Source: Pseudomonas sp. EpS/L25 (lineage in GTDB: Bacteria > Pseudomonadota > Gammaproteobacteria > Pseudomonadales > Pseudomonadaceae). From it: a stretch of 64,000 bases of DNA. The notes below the pieces were generated by a model. It was not told the DNA's origin, ran no database searches, and was given only the letters and a program-made list of their open reading frames with translations. Positions 1-15,858 of this stretch are shown here, piece after piece (the stretch's first letter is position 1; every line of letters starts with the position of its first letter). The position numbers and the translations under genes were made by a program. The stretch covers positions 186,001 to 250,000 of the forward strand of contig NZ_LNUP01000002.1 of NCBI RefSeq assembly GCF_001512295.1, in the 5' to 3' direction.

Positions 1-1745
1 GCCAGGGCCTGGTCCACCTGCTGGGCAGGGGCGCGGCGATAGAGGTCGTTTTCCAGCACCACCAGGGCATCGGCCTCGCCACTTTCCAGGGCGGCGAAGG
101 CGGCTTCGACGGACTCGCCGCCGTAGAGCGCCAGGCCCAGGCTGTTGGCTTCGGGCACCACCAGGCTCAGGGAGCCGGCCTTGCCCTTGGCGGCCAGGGC
201 CTTGGCCAGGTTGGCGGCGGCTTCGATCAGCGCCGGTTCACCCAGGGAGGTACCGGACACCACCAGCGGCCGCTCGGCGGCCAGTAGGGTCTCGGCCAGC
301 AGGCGGGCCTGCTCGGCGACGTCGTCGCTCAGGCCGTCGACAGCAGGGGCGCTGGCGTCGATGGCATGGGCCACGGCATGGCCGAAGCGGGCCAGTTCCA
401 GCGGCGAGCCATGCAGGCGGGCATCGGCGACGTCGTCCAGGCGGGTCGCGGCGACGCTGGCGATGAACAGCGGATTGCGTTCGCTCTGGCCGATGTTCTG
501 CACGGCGGCGTTCAGCCAGGGCTGGATCTTCTGCGCCGCGGCCATGGCCTCGGGCTTGCCCTTGACCGCCTGACGCAGCGACAGGGCCAGGCGGGCCGCG
601 GTCTGGGTCAGGTCCTCGCCGAGGACGAAGACGGCATCGTGCTTCTCCATGGCGCGCAGGGTCGGGACGGGCAGGGGACTATCCTGCAGCACCTGCAGAG
701 CCAGGCGCACATTGGCCAGGTCACGGGCGCTCATGCCGCTGGAGAAGTTCTCGGCGCCGACCAGTTCGCGCAGGGCGTGGTTGCTTTCCAGGCTGGCGCG
801 GGGCGAGCCGATGCCGATCACCTTCTTGCCACGCAGGAGCAGGGCGGCGCGATCCAGGGCGGCGTCGATGCCGGTCTCCAGGCTGCCGTCCTTCAGCAGG
901 GCCTGGCGCGGACGATCCTTGCGATTGACATAGCCATAGCCGAAGCGGCCACGGTCGCAGAGGAAGTACTGGTTCACCGAGCCGTTGAAGCGGTTCTCGA
1001 TGCGGCGCAGTTCACCGTAGCGCTCGCCGGGGCTGATATTGCAACCCGAGGAGCAGCCATGGCAGATGCTCGGGGCGAACTGCATGTCCCACTTGCGGTT
1101 GTAGCGCTCGGAGTGGGTCTTGTCGGTGAACACCCCGGTGGGGCAGACCTCGGTCAGGTTGCCGGAGAATTCGCTCTCCAGGGCACCGTCCTCGACGCGG
1201 CCGAAATAGACGTTGTCGTGGGCACCGTAGACGCCCAGGTCGGTACCGCCGGCGTAGTCCTTGTAGTAGCGCACGCAGCGATAGCAGGCGATGCAGCGGT
1301 TCATCTCGTGAGCGACGAACGGGCCGAGGTCCTGGTTCTGGTGGGTACGCTTGGTGAAGCGATAACGGCGCTTGTTGTGGCCGGTCATCACCGTCATGTC
1401 CTGCAGGTGGCAATGGCCACCTTCTTCGCAGACCGGACAGTCGTGGGGATGGTTGGTCATCAGCCATTCGATGACCGAGCTGCGGAATTCCTTGGCTTCG
1501 GCGTCTTCGATGGAGATGTAGGTCTTGTCGCTGGATGGCGTCATGCAGGACATGACCAGGCGCCCGCGGGTGTCGTTCTCGTCGGCGAACTGCTTCACCG
1601 CGCACTGGCGGCAGGCGCCGACGCTGCCCAGCGCCGGGTGCCAGCAGAAATAGGGGATGTCGAGCCCCAGGGACAGGCAGGCTTCGAGGAGGTTGTCCGC
1701 CCCGTCGACCTCGTACGTCTTGCCGTCTACATGGATGGTGGCCAT
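1..1745 (-). CDS. nuoG: NADH-quinone oxidoreductase subunit G (3' end missing)
   Basis: Large iron-sulfur subunit of complex I, in the peripheral arm that passes electrons from NADH towards quinone. About 581 codons are present; the family is about 900 residues, so the C-terminal third lies beyond the left edge. The start is the ATG at 1745 ([13 protein letters not shown]). Residues 1–80 form a plant-type 2Fe-2S ferredoxin domain with Cys in YFCWHP and GACRQCA. The NuoG cluster-binding [14 protein letters not shown] segment follows, then CIACYRC and a CHGCSSGC cluster, which marks the molybdopterin-oxidoreductase-like part. It is the sixth nuo gene in the run and is separated from nuoF by an unusually long 136-bp gap with two palindromes. 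Identification is firm. Confidence 0.97.
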   Translation of the reverse strand, partial: MATIHVDGKTYEVDGADNLLEACLSLGLDIPYFCWHPALGSVGACRQCAVKQFADENDTRGRLVMSCMTPSSDKTYISIEDAEAKEFRSSVIEWLMTNHPHDCPVCEEGGHCHLQDMTVMTGHNKRRYRFTKRTHQNQDLGPFVAHEMNRCIACYRCVRYYKDYAGGTDLGVYGAHDNVYFGRVEDGALESEFSGNLTEVCPTGVFTDKTHSERYNRKWDMQFAPSICHGCSSGCNISPGERYGELRRIENRFNGSVNQYFLCDRGRFGYGYVNRKDRPRQALLKDGSLETGIDAALDRAALLLRGKKVIGIGSPRASLESNHALRELVGAENFSSGMSARDLANVRLALQVLQDSPLPVPTLRAMEKHDAVFVLGEDLTQTAARLALSLRQAVKGKPEAMAAAQKIQPWLNAAVQNIGQSERNPLFIASVAATRLDDVADARLHGSPLELARFGHAVAHAIDASAPAVDGLSDDVAEQARLLAETLLAAERPLVVSGTSLGEPALIEAAANLAKALAAKGKAGSLSLVVPEANSLGLALYGGESVEAAFAALESGEADALVVLENDLYRRAPAQQVDQAL

Positions 1746-1805
1746 AGGGTTTTCTTCTCACCCGCGCGATGCGGGTCTGGCTAATGGGAAAACGTTCGCG
1801 CCGTC

Positions 1806-1848
1806 CTGGCGATCGCCAGTGGCAGCGCCGGCCGGGTCGCGCCCGGCC
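1806..1848. other. Two palindromes in the nuoF–nuoG gap
   Basis: CTGGCGATCGCCAG at 1806–1819 is a perfect 14-bp palindrome. GGCCGGG (1830–1836) and CCCGGCC (1842–1848) form a 7-bp stem with a 5-base loop. They sit in the only long intergenic gap of an operon whose other junctions are 2–50 bp or overlapping. No T-run follows either stem on the minus strand, so a classical terminator is unlikely. An RNA-processing, stability or attenuation structure is possible but not shown. Confidence 0.45.
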
Positions 1849-1881
1849 AGAAAGCTGTGAAGACGGCCCTGGGGCCGATCT

Positions 1882-3231
1882 TCAGGTCACGCTCGCGGAA
1901 GCGGTCGGCCGCGGCTCGCTGGGCGCCTTGCGCACACCGGCCTCGAACTCCTCGCGGAAATACTTGATGGCACTACCCAGGGGCTCGACGGCACCCGGTG
2001 CGTGGGCACAGAAGGTCTTGCCTGGGCCGAGGAAGTTGACCAGTTGCAGCAGGGTGTCCAGGTCGCCCTGCTGGCCCTCGCCCTTCTCCAAGGCGCGCAG
2101 GAGCTTGACGCTCCAGGGCAGGCCGTCGCGGCAGGGGGTGCACCAGCCACAGGATTCACGGGCGAAGAACTCTTCCATGTTGCGCAGCAGCGAAACCATG
2201 TTGACGCTGTCGTCCACGGCCAGGGCCAGGCCGGTGCCCATGCGGGTGCCGACCTTGCCGATGCCGCCGGCGTACATCTGCGCCGAGAGGTGCTCGGGCA
2301 GCAGGAAGCCGGTACCGGCCCCACCGGGCTGCCAGCATTTCAGCTTGAAGCCATCGCGCATGCCGCCGGCGTAGTCCTCGAACAGCTCCTGGGCGGTGAT
2401 GCCGAAGGGCAGTTCCCAGACGCCGGGATTCTTCACCTTGCCGGAGAAGCCCATGAGCTTGGTACCCATGTCTTCGCTGCCTTCGCGGGCCAGGCTCTTG
2501 TACCAGTCCACTCCGCCGGCGACGATGCCCGGCACGTTGCACAGGGTCTCGACGTTGTTGACGCAGGTGGGCTTGCCCCAGACGCCGACGGCGGCGGGGA
2601 AGGGCGGCTTGGATCTCGGGTTTGCACGGCGGCCTTCCAGGGAGTTGATCAGCGCGGTCTCTTCGCCACAGATGTAGCGACCGGCGCCGGTGTGGACGAA
2701 CAGCTCGAAGTCGAAGCCGCTGCCCAGGATGTTCTTGCCGAGCAGACCGGCGGCCTTGGCTTCTTCCACCGCGCGTCGCAGGTTGGCGGCGGCGTCGACG
2801 TACTCGCCACGCAGGAAGATGTAGCCACGGTAGGCCTTGAGCGCCCGGGCGCTGATCAGCATGCCTTCCACCAGCAGGTGGGGCAGCTGCTCCATGAGCA
2901 GGCGGTCCTTCCAGGTGTTGGGCTCCATCTCGTCCGCGTTGCACAGCAGGTAGCGGATATCGAGGGACTCGTCCTTGGGCATCAGGCCCCACTTCACGCC
3001 GGTGGGGAAGCCCGCACCGCCACGGCCCTTGAGGCCGGAGTCCTTGACTTCCTGGACGATGGCGTCCGGCGCCAGCTCGGTCAGCGCCTTGCGCGCCGCG
3101 GCGTAGCCGTCCTTCGCCTGGTATTCCTCCAGCCAGACCGGGGCGCCGTCTTCACGCAGGCGCCAGGTCAGGGGATGGGTCTCGGGGGTACGGGCGATGC
3201 TGTTGGCAGGCCCGAAGGAGGTCAGTCTCAT
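1882..3231 (-). CDS. nuoF: NADH-quinone oxidoreductase subunit F (NADH/FMN-binding)
   Basis: Flavoprotein subunit of complex I that oxidises NADH on FMN and passes electrons to the N3 4Fe-4S cluster. The protein is 449 aa, normal for the family. The start is the ATG at 3231 ([12 protein letters not shown]), which overlaps the nuoE stop as ATGA. The nucleotide-binding glycine-rich motif [10 protein letters not shown] is near residues 65–75, the second nucleotide site is around [19 protein letters not shown], and the cluster ligands are [12 protein letters not shown] plus the later FCAHAPGA cysteine. Translational coupling to nuoE fits their one-to-one assembly. Confidence 0.98.
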   Translation of the reverse strand: MRLTSFGPANSIARTPETHPLTWRLREDGAPVWLEEYQAKDGYAAARKALTELAPDAIVQEVKDSGLKGRGGAGFPTGVKWGLMPKDESLDIRYLLCNADEMEPNTWKDRLLMEQLPHLLVEGMLISARALKAYRGYIFLRGEYVDAAANLRRAVEEAKAAGLLGKNILGSGFDFELFVHTGAGRYICGEETALINSLEGRRANPRSKPPFPAAVGVWGKPTCVNNVETLCNVPGIVAGGVDWYKSLAREGSEDMGTKLMGFSGKVKNPGVWELPFGITAQELFEDYAGGMRDGFKLKCWQPGGAGTGFLLPEHLSAQMYAGGIGKVGTRMGTGLALAVDDSVNMVSLLRNMEEFFARESCGWCTPCRDGLPWSVKLLRALEKGEGQQGDLDTLLQLVNFLGPGKTFCAHAPGAVEPLGSAIKYFREEFEAGVRKAPSEPRPTASASVT

Positions 3232-3728
3232 GCGTATCCCTCCAGCAGTTTGGCCACGCCCGCGGGTTGGACATCGCCATGAGTATCGTCGTCGATCATC
3301 AGCGCCGGGGCCTTGTCGCAGTTGCCCAGGCAGCACACCGGCAGCAGGGTGAAGCGGCTGTCGGCGGTGGTCTGGCCCAGGCCGATGCCCAGTTGCCGCT
3401 GGATCTCGCCGACCACGGATTCGTGGCCGCCGATGTAGCAGGTCATGCTGTCGCACACCCGGATGATGTGGCGGCCGACCGGCACGCGGAAGATCTGGCT
3501 ATAGAAGGTGGCTACGCCTTCGACGTCGCTGGCGGGGATGCCCAGCACCTCGCCGATGGCATAGATGGCGCCATCCGGTACCCAGCCACGTTCCTTCTGG
3601 ACGATCTTCAGGGCCTCGATGGACGCCGCGCGCGGGTCCTCGTAGTGGTGCATCTCGTGCTCGATGGCCGAGCGCTCGGTGTCGCTCAGGACGAAACGGT
3701 CGGTTTGGATCAGGGTTTCGGTGCTCAT
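3228..3728 (-). CDS. nuoE: NADH-quinone oxidoreductase subunit E (2Fe-2S)
   Basis: Thioredoxin-fold 2Fe-2S subunit of the NADH dehydrogenase module of complex I. It has 166 aa, starting at the ATG at 3728 ([10 protein letters not shown]) only 2 bp after the nuoCD stop. The 2Fe-2S ligands follow the family pattern: Cys92 and Cys97 (VCDSMTC), then Cys133 and Cys137 (CCLGNC). The stop overlaps the nuoF start. Nothing is unusual in the sequence. Confidence 0.98.
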   Translation of the reverse strand: MSTETLIQTDRFVLSDTERSAIEHEMHHYEDPRAASIEALKIVQKERGWVPDGAIYAIGEVLGIPASDVEGVATFYSQIFRVPVGRHIIRVCDSMTCYIGGHESVVGEIQRQLGIGLGQTTADSRFTLLPVCCLGNCDKAPALMIDDDTHGDVQPAGVAKLLEGYA

Positions 3729-3730
3729 GC

Positions 3731-5515
3731 TCAGCGGTCCACGTCGGCCATGACGAAGTCGATACTGCCCAGGTAGGCAATCAGGTCGGACACCATGCTG
3801 CCGCGGATGACGGCCGGGATCTGCTGCAGATGCGGGAAGCTCGGCGTCCGGATGCGGGTGCGGTAGCTCATGGTGCTGCCATCGCTCGTCAGGTAGTAGC
3901 TGTTGGCGCCCTTGGTCGCCTCGATCATCTGGAAGGCTTCGCCGGCCGGCATCACCGGACCCCAGGACACTTGCAGGAAGTGGGTGATCAGGGTCTCGAT
4001 GTGCTGCAGGGTGCGTTCCTTGGGCGGCGGCGTGGTCAGCGGGTGGTCCGCCTTGTACGGGCCTTCGGGCATGTGCTGCAGGCACTGCTCGATGATGCGC
4101 AGGCTCTGGCGCATCTCTTCGACGCGCAGCATGCCGCGGTCGTAGCAGTCGCCGTTGTGGGCGATGGGCACCTCGAATTCGAAATTCTCGTAGCCGGAGT
4201 AGGGCCGGGCCTTGCGCAGGTCGAAGTCCAGGCCGGTGGCGCGCAGGTTGGGGCCGGTGACGCCCCACTCCAGGGCTTCCTTGGTGTTGTAGGCAGCGAC
4301 GTTCTTGGTCCGGCCGATGAGGATGCTGTTCTTCATCGCCGCCTTTTCGTACTCGTCCAGACGCTTGGGCATCCAGTCGAGGAATTCGCGCACCAGCTTG
4401 TCCCAGCCGCGCGGCAGGTCATGGGCGACGCCGCCGATGCGGAACCAGGCGGGGTGCATGCGGAAGCCGGTGATGGCCTCGATCACCTTGTAGGCGCGCT
4501 GGCGGTCGGTGAAGGTGAAGAACACCGGGGTCATGGCGCCGACGTCCTGGATATAGGTACCCAGGTACAGCAGGTGGCTGTTGATGCGGAAGAACTCCGC
4601 CATCATCACCCGGATGAAGTCCACCCGCGACGGCACCTTGATGCCGGCGAGCTTTTCCACCGAGAGGACGTAGGGCAGGTTGTTCATCACCCCGCCCAGG
4701 TAGTCGATCCGGTCGGTATAGGGGATGTAGCTGTGCCAGGACTGGCGCTCGGCCATCTTCTCGGCGCCACGGTGGTGGTAGCCGATCTCCGGCACGCAGT
4801 CGACGATCTCTTCGCCGTCCAGCTGCAGGATGATACGAAAGGCCCCGTGGGCCGAGGGGTGGTTCGGGCCCAGGTTGAGGAACATGAAGTCGGAATTTTC
4901 CGCATGCTCCTTCATGCCCCATTCCTCGGGCTTGAATCTCAGGGTTTCCTGTTCGAGATCCTGCTTGGCGGCGTTCAGCGCATAGGGATCGAACTCGGTC
5001 GCCCGCGCCGGATAGTCCTTGCGCAGCGGGTGGCCTTGCCAATTGTCGGCCATCAGCATGCGCTTGGGCAGCGGGTGGCCGTCGAAGTGGATGCCGTACA
5101 TGTCCAGCACTTCCCGCTCGTACCAGTTGGCATTGGGGAAGATGCCGGTCGCGGTCGGCAGGCGCAGGTCATTGGCGGACAGTGCCACCTTGAGCATCAC
5201 ATCGCTGTTACGGTCGATGGACAGCAGGTGGTAGAAGACCGTGAAGTCCGCGTTGGGCAGGCCGCGGCGGTGGGTCCGCAGGCGTTCGTCCACGCCATGC
5301 AGGTCATAGAGCATGACGTAGGGGCGGGGCAGATTGCGCAGGAAGCGCAGTACTTCGATGATTCTTTCGCGCGCCACCCAGATCACCGGCATGCCGGTAC
5401 GGGTGTCTTGCAGGGTCAGGGCGTCGGCGCCGAATTGGCCCTGGAGTTCGCCAACCACCGACGCATCGCCGGCAGGGGCGAGCGCAGAGGCGGACAGAGC
5501 GGTGTCTGCGGTCAT
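3731..5515 (-). CDS. nuoCD: NADH-quinone oxidoreductase fused subunits C/D
   Basis: Fused 30-kDa and 49-kDa complex I subunits (594 aa), which together form the connecting module and much of the quinone site. Residues 1–~190 are NuoC-like ([22 protein letters not shown]). The rest is NuoD-like, with [28 protein letters not shown] and the C-terminal [30 protein letters not shown]-type ending found in the hydrogenase-derived subunit. The C/D fusion is typical of Pseudomonas and enterobacteria. The ATG at 5515 is used. A 50-bp gap separates it from nuoB. Confidence 0.98.
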   Translation of the reverse strand: MTADTALSASALAPAGDASVVGELQGQFGADALTLQDTRTGMPVIWVARERIIEVLRFLRNLPRPYVMLYDLHGVDERLRTHRRGLPNADFTVFYHLLSIDRNSDVMLKVALSANDLRLPTATGIFPNANWYEREVLDMYGIHFDGHPLPKRMLMADNWQGHPLRKDYPARATEFDPYALNAAKQDLEQETLRFKPEEWGMKEHAENSDFMFLNLGPNHPSAHGAFRIILQLDGEEIVDCVPEIGYHHRGAEKMAERQSWHSYIPYTDRIDYLGGVMNNLPYVLSVEKLAGIKVPSRVDFIRVMMAEFFRINSHLLYLGTYIQDVGAMTPVFFTFTDRQRAYKVIEAITGFRMHPAWFRIGGVAHDLPRGWDKLVREFLDWMPKRLDEYEKAAMKNSILIGRTKNVAAYNTKEALEWGVTGPNLRATGLDFDLRKARPYSGYENFEFEVPIAHNGDCYDRGMLRVEEMRQSLRIIEQCLQHMPEGPYKADHPLTTPPPKERTLQHIETLITHFLQVSWGPVMPAGEAFQMIEATKGANSYYLTSDGSTMSYRTRIRTPSFPHLQQIPAVIRGSMVSDLIAYLGSIDFVMADVDR

Positions 5516-5565
5516 GATGTTCCGTCGCTATCGATCGTCGTCAGCGTGCAGGTCCCGAAAGGGAC

Positions 5566-6240
5566 TCACACTTCGTCTGGGCTGCGCAGGTTGGTGACCT
5601 GGATGCGGCGCTCACGGTTCTGTTCGCGCTGCGAAGGCATCTCGGCGCGGTAGATCCCCTGGTCACCCACCACCCAGGACAGCGGGCGGCGCTCTTCGCC
5701 GATGGAATCCTGCAGGAGCATCAGGCCCTGCAGGAAGGCTTCGGGGCGAGGCGGGCAGCCAGGCACGTAGACGTCGACGGGCAGGAACTTGTCCACGCCC
5801 TGAACGACCGAGTAGATGTCGTACATACCGCCGGAGTTGGCACAGGCACCCATGGAGATCACCCACTTGGGTTCCAGCATCTGCTCGTACAGGCGCTGGA
5901 TGACCGGGGCCATCTTCATGAAGGGCGTCCCCGCGATGACCATGAAGTCCGCCTGGCGCGGCGAAGCCCGGATGACCTCGGCGCCGAAGCGAGCGATGTC
6001 GTGGGGCGCCGTGAAGGCGGTGGTCATTTCCACGTAGCAGCAGGACAGGCCGAAGTTGTACGGCCAGAGGGAATTCTTGCGCCCCCAATTGACCGCGCCC
6101 CGCAGGACATCTTCGAGCTTGCCCATGAAGATACTGCGGTTGACCTGACTTTCGACGGGGTCGGCGACGGTTTCCCGCTCGCCGGCCGGATAGCGGTCTA
6201 CTGCCGCATCGGGATCGATCCGGGTGAGTTTGTATTGCAT
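5566..6240 (-). CDS. nuoB: NADH-quinone oxidoreductase subunit B (N2 cluster)
   Basis: Subunit that carries the terminal N2 4Fe-4S cluster next to the quinone pocket. It has 224 aa from the ATG at 6240 ([11 protein letters not shown]). The open frame continues upstream, but that would run into nuoA, and homologues begin near here. Ligands are the unusual adjacent pair Cys67–Cys68 (LSCCYVEM), Cys133 (GACANSGG) and Cys162 ([10 protein letters not shown]). It lies 10 bp after the nuoA stop, so it is co-transcribed. Confidence 0.98.
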   Translation of the reverse strand: MQYKLTRIDPDAAVDRYPAGERETVADPVESQVNRSIFMGKLEDVLRGAVNWGRKNSLWPYNFGLSCCYVEMTTAFTAPHDIARFGAEVIRASPRQADFMVIAGTPFMKMAPVIQRLYEQMLEPKWVISMGACANSGGMYDIYSVVQGVDKFLPVDVYVPGCPPRPEAFLQGLMLLQDSIGEERRPLSWVVGDQGIYRAEMPSQREQNRERRIQVTNLRSPDEV

Positions 6241-6250
6241 TGCCAAAGCC

Positions 6251-6664
6251 TCATTGTTTCGACTTCGCCTGCCGCTGGCGACGACTCGCAGGCGCCCAGT
6301 CGAGCGCTCCGATTCGCCACAGGTAGACAAGACCCGCCAACAGAATTGCTATGAAAATGGAGGCTTCCACGAAGCCGGCCCATCCCGATTCACGGATGGA
6401 CACCGACCAGGCGAAGAGAAAGAGGGCTTCGACGTCGAAGATCACGAAGAGCATCGCGACCAGGTAGAACTTGGCAGAGAGACGGAGCCGGGCACCACCG
6501 GTGGGGACGATGCCGGACTCGAAGGGGTCGTTCTTGCTGCGACCTACGGCCTTGCTGCCGAGGAGGCTGGAGACTCCGAGCATGAAGCCGATCAGACCGA
6601 CCACGCCCAGGAGGAATACCGCGAAGCTCCAGTTGTGGGTCAGTAGGCTGATCGACTCAGACAT
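6251..6664 (-). CDS. nuoA: NADH-quinone oxidoreductase subunit A
   Basis: Small membrane subunit at the junction of the peripheral and membrane arms of complex I (137 aa). Three hydrophobic helices are visible, at about residues 13–35, 65–87 and 97–117. The conserved loop around [17 protein letters not shown] contains the PFESG motif of the NuoA/ND3 family, and [14 protein letters not shown] follows in the second helix. It is the first gene of the operon, with an AT-rich leader upstream. Confidence 0.97.
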   Translation of the reverse strand: MSESISLLTHNWSFAVFLLGVVGLIGFMLGVSSLLGSKAVGRSKNDPFESGIVPTGGARLRLSAKFYLVAMLFVIFDVEALFLFAWSVSIRESGWAGFVEASIFIAILLAGLVYLWRIGALDWAPASRRQRQAKSKQ

Positions 6665-6922
6665 GCTTTGAATCCTTAATTATGGGTATCAGGCGCTATC
6701 GCTGCGACACGGTGTCGCAAGGCGAACAGATTTTATGCTCCATCGATTCATTCTGTAAATTTATAAGCTTAAAAAGATTCTATTTGACTGCCTTGAATCA
6801 AATTAAACGGAACTCTGGTTTTATTTGAGAATGAATATAAGAATTATTCTCGAATAGAATGACGAAGGGCATGAACCCTAGATTGTCCGATGTGACGAGA
6901 GTTCTACCACTTGCCGATTTTG
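6665..6922 (-). promoter_or_regulatory. AT-rich nuo operon leader with inverted repeat
   Basis: The 258 bp between nuoA and the next gene are strikingly AT-rich, above all 6725–6865, compared with the GC-rich surroundings. This is where the nuo promoter must lie. An inverted repeat ATTTGAGAAT (6823–6832) / ATTCTCGAAT (6846–6855) matches in 9 of 10 arm positions across a 13-base spacer. A second, weaker one, ATTTGA…TCAAAT, lies at about 6782–6803. I could not place a convincing -35/-10 pair by eye. ORFs called here look spurious. Confidence 0.55.
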
Positions 6923-7681
6923 TCAGTCGATCAGGTCGGCGCGGATACTCAACTGACGGTCGTTGCGACCTTCGGTGGAGTAGTACTGAGTGAGACCTGA
7001 ACGATCCTCGTCCAACTGTTGGCGAAAACCACCCAGATCCAGCCACTGGCCCAGGGGGCCACTGAGGCGGGTGGCAGCGCTCTGGGTCTGGACAGTGCCG
7101 GGATGCATCGCGGCAGCGCGGTCGTCGACACTGTTGATGTCCAGGTACACCAGGTTGCCGCTCAGCCGGGCGGTGACCTGGAAGCCGCGCTCCAGGCGAC
7201 GGTAATCGGTCTGGGCATAGCTCTGCCCGTAGGGCGAGGTCTGGTAGGTGGTCACCGGCACGTCTTCGCCGAAGCGGATGAAGGCGGGGTAGCCCTCGGT
7301 GACCTGGACGCGCTGGGCGCCATCCTCACGCTGGTCGGTGCTGTTCTCGATGATGCGGACCTGGGGCGAACGCCCATCGCCAGTGACGCCATAGCCCTGC
7401 CCGGCACCGCTGCTGCCGGCGCGGGTGGCGAGGGTGATGAGCAGGCGCCGCGGCCGGGTATCCAGTTGCGCCAGCAGATTCTTGATCTCGGTAATCTTCG
7501 CCGGCTCTGCGTTGACGATCAGCTGGTTGCCATAGACGTTGATCTTGCCATCGGCGCCCAGTACCGACTGCAAGGTGGGCAGCAGATCGTCGGCAGTGCG
7601 GTATTGCAGCGGGATGACTTCGGTTCGTGGCGCGGCCCAGACGCTAGCGCTCAGCAGGAGAAAAACCAGCAGACGTTTCAC
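6923..7681 (-). CDS. Exported protein with secretin-type short (N) domain
   Basis: The 252-aa product has an N-terminal signal peptide (KRLLVFLLLSASVWAAP). Residues 20–75 (EVIPLQYRTADDLLPTLQSVLGADGKINVYGNQLIVNAEP…LLAQLD) match the short ring-building domain of type II/III secretins and pilus secretins. No secretin barrel follows; the rest is a glycine- and serine-rich region with an RVQVTEGYPAFIRFGEDVP stretch. The start is GTG at 7681, overlapping the upstream stop (GTGA), so it is translationally coupled to 7678–8208. A periplasmic location is expected. Its function is unknown to me; conserved hypotheticals of this type occur near purB/nuo in other pseudomonads. Confidence 0.75.
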   Translation of the reverse strand: MKRLLVFLLLSASVWAAPRTEVIPLQYRTADDLLPTLQSVLGADGKINVYGNQLIVNAEPAKITEIKNLLAQLDTRPRRLLITLATRAGSSGAGQGYGVTGDGRSPQVRIIENSTDQREDGAQRVQVTEGYPAFIRFGEDVPVTTYQTSPYGQSYAQTDYRRLERGFQVTARLSGNLVYLDINSVDDRAAAMHPGTVQTQSAATRLSGPLGQWLDLGGFRQQLDEDRSGLTQYYSTEGRNDRQLSIRADLID

Positions 7682-8208
7682 AGCACCATCCTCCGCAATT
7701 CCTGATCCGGCTGGCTGATGGCCCAGAGACGGTCGAAGACCTGTTGCTGGACCTTGACCGCCGCCCGGTCTCCATAGCGTACGAAGCCGTTGGGGGCGCT
7801 ACCGGTGCGGCGCAGCAGGGCCAGGTCGTCGACGATCAGACAGGCGCCTTCCGGACGTTGCTCCGCTGGCGGGCGACGGATCGACAGATTGCTGGTCAGG
7901 CGTTGCGCCAGGGCGATGAGTCGGTGGCCCTGGCGCATGGCCAGGGTACTGTCGTTGATGAGGATGCGCACCTGGTGCCGGGGATTGCCCAGCAGCAGGC
8001 GTTTGAGCGCCGTCTCGACGTCGAGGTTGTCATAAAGCGGCGCCTCCAGGTCCGGTGTCTGGATGCAGAGCTGCCGGCAGGCCTGGCTGATGAGCCGGAC
8101 GCCGTGCTCGCGCAAGGCGTCCAGGCCCTCGAGGCGCAGGGCGAGGTCCTCGCCGAGCCGAGGCTCGGGCAGGCCGTCCAGGGTCAGATCGGCAAAGGAC
8201 TCGTCCAT
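7678..8208 (-). CDS. Conserved hypothetical protein (DUF7931-like)
   Basis: Soluble 176-aa protein with no signal peptide or membrane segment. The start is the ATG at 8208, preceded by a good AGGAG about 7 bases away, in preference to upstream in-frame starts inside roxA. The middle part (ETALKRLLLGNPRHQVRILINDSTLAMRQGHRLIALAQRLTSNLSIRRP) resembles the domain that in related bacteria accompanies GNAT acetyltransferases and looks like a degenerate phospholipase-D/nuclease fold. No GNAT domain is attached or adjacent here. It lies 11 bp after roxA and overlaps the next gene, so it forms an operon with both. The family name is from memory and is tentative. Confidence 0.7.
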   Translation of the reverse strand: MDESFADLTLDGLPEPRLGEDLALRLEGLDALREHGVRLISQACRQLCIQTPDLEAPLYDNLDVETALKRLLLGNPRHQVRILINDSTLAMRQGHRLIALAQRLTSNLSIRRPPAEQRPEGACLIVDDLALLRRTGSAPNGFVRYGDRAAVKVQQQVFDRLWAISQPDQELRRMVL

Positions 8209-8219
8209 GGCAGCTCCTG

Positions 8220-9398
8220 TCAGTCGTCTTCGTCTTCTCCGGCGAAAATCAGGCTGCCCTGCTGGAGCAGCTCGCGGATCAGGCGCATGGCATCCTCGTC
8301 CTGCAGCCAGGGCGCGAGATTGGCCTCGTGCAGGACCTCCGCCGAGCATAGCAGGTCGAGCAGCGGTTGCAGTCGCATGGGCAGCAGGCGACTCTGACCG
8401 CTGGCGAAGACCATCACCTCGTCTTCCAGGCGACTCCAGGCGATGCGGCCGCTGGGGTTGCGCATCAGCAGGGCGCCTTCGTCGAGTTCCTTGCGCAGCT
8501 GCTTGGCGCTGAGGTTTTCCCCGGCGACGCGCTCCGGGTAGCGCGGCTCGGTCATGTGCTGGCCGAACCAGGCCAGCAGCAGGCGATCGTCGCTCAGGTG
8601 GCGCTCCATCAGGCCGCGCAGGCGTTCGATGGCCTCGGGCGGGATCTCCGCAGGATGCTCGCTGGCCGGCGCGCAGCCGGCGTCGCTGTAGCGCTCGTCC
8701 TCGGGGATGAATTGATTGAGGAAGTCGGTGAAGTGGGTGAGCACCTCGCCGGCGCTGGGCGCGCGGAAGCCGATGGAGTAGGTCATGCACTCGTCTTCGG
8801 CGATGCCGTCATGAGCGATGCCCGGCGGCAGGTAGAGCATGTCGCCCGGTTCCAGGACCCATTCGTCGGTCTGCTGGAAGTCGGCGAGGATCTTCAGCTC
8901 CAGGCCGTCAATCAGCGGGCTGTCGGCGGTGCACGGCTGGCCGATGCGCCAGCGGCGGCGGCCATGGCCCTGCAACAGGAAGACATCATAGTGATCGTAG
9001 TGGGGGCCGACACCGCCACCGGGGGCGGCGTAGCTGACCATGATGTCGTCGACGCGCCAGCTGGGCAGGAAGCGGAAGGGCTCCAGCACCTCGGCCACCT
9101 CGGGCACGAACTGGTCGACCGATTGCACCAGCAGGGTCCAGTCCCGCTCGGGCAGGCCGGCGAAGGTGTCTTCCGGCAGCGGTCCGCGGCGCAGCTCCCA
9201 GGTGCGGTCCTGGCCGATGATCAGGCGGGATTCGATTTCCTCTTCCAGCGACAGGCCGGCCAGTTCGTCGGGTTCAAGGGGATTCTGGAATTCCGGGAGG
9301 GCCTGGCGGATCAGCAGGGGTTTCTGCTGCCAGTAGTCGCGGAGGAATTCACGGGCGGTCAGGCCGCCGAGCAGTTGCAGGGGTTGATCCGGGTTCAT
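8220..9398 (-). CDS. roxA: Ribosomal protein uL16 3-hydroxylase (JmjC/cupin oxygenase)
   Basis: Fe(II)/2-oxoglutarate oxygenase of the YcfD/RoxA family, which hydroxylates an arginine of ribosomal protein uL16. The protein is 392 aa. The ATG at 9398 (MNPDQPLQLL) has a GAGG 6 bases upstream, better than the in-frame start at 9413. The metal triad is visible: His133 and Asp135 in PHYDHYD, and His196 in PPGIAHDG. The cupin core at residues 90–230 is followed by the family's dimerisation and winged-helix C-terminus. The gene sits downstream of purB, separated from it by a hairpin terminator. Confidence 0.93.
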   Translation of the reverse strand: MNPDQPLQLLGGLTAREFLRDYWQQKPLLIRQALPEFQNPLEPDELAGLSLEEEIESRLIIGQDRTWELRRGPLPEDTFAGLPERDWTLLVQSVDQFVPEVAEVLEPFRFLPSWRVDDIMVSYAAPGGGVGPHYDHYDVFLLQGHGRRRWRIGQPCTADSPLIDGLELKILADFQQTDEWVLEPGDMLYLPPGIAHDGIAEDECMTYSIGFRAPSAGEVLTHFTDFLNQFIPEDERYSDAGCAPASEHPAEIPPEAIERLRGLMERHLSDDRLLLAWFGQHMTEPRYPERVAGENLSAKQLRKELDEGALLMRNPSGRIAWSRLEDEVMVFASGQSRLLPMRLQPLLDLLCSAEVLHEANLAPWLQDEDAMRLIRELLQQGSLIFAGEDEDD

Positions 9399-9412
9399 GC
9401 ACACCTCGCGCA

Positions 9413-9440
9413 ATGAAAAACGCCCGGCGGTGCCGGGCGT
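9413..9440 (-). terminator. Rho-independent terminator after purB
   Basis: CGCCCGGC (9421–9428), loop GGT and GCCGGGCG (9432–9439) form a perfect 8-bp GC stem. On the minus strand it is followed at once by five T residues (A-run at 9416–9420 on the plus strand). It lies 17 bp past the purB stop, just upstream of roxA. Confidence 0.88.
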
Positions 9441-9456
9441 AGAAAAATAGGCAGCC

Positions 9457-10866
<1,410 letters not shown>

Positions 10867-10914
10867 CTACACGCAAAGGCCGGGGCTGTAGTACCGCCGC
10901 CGGCCAGTCGGGGA

Positions 10915-13095
<2,181 letters not shown>

Positions 13096-13159
13096 CTCGG
13101 ACTCCGCTATCGGTAATCGCGCAGTATACGCCTTAAGCTTTGTCGGTCCCAAATGCAGC

Positions 13160-13183
13160 GAACCCCGGCCAAGGCCGGGGTTC
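13160..13183 (-). terminator. Strong hairpin after icd
   Basis: GAACCCCGGCC (13160–13170) and GGCCGGGGTTC (13173–13183) form a perfect 11-bp stem with a 2-base loop, 21 bp past the icd stop. No T-run follows on the minus strand, so termination may need Rho, or the hairpin may act as a 3'-end stabiliser. It also lies just upstream of the Nudix start, so a promoter for the nudJ–mnmA–hflD operon must be packed into the same 110 bp. Confidence 0.6.
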
Positions 13184-13204
13184 GCGTTCAGCGCAGGGCT
13201 AGGC

Positions 13205-15858
<2,654 letters not shown>

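Noticed and set aside
366-1784. 472-aa plus-strand ORF opposite nuoG
   Set aside because: It is antisense to the well-supported nuoG frame and has no recognisable domain; long reverse frames are expected in GC-rich DNA.
1806-1819. HIP1-like octamer GCGATCGC in the nuoF–nuoG palindrome
   Set aside because: HIP1 is a cyanobacterial repeat; a single copy here has no meaning by itself.
3830-5653. 607-aa plus-strand ORF opposite nuoCD
   Set aside because: Antisense shadow of nuoCD, with a low-complexity His/Val/Gln/Ala composition.
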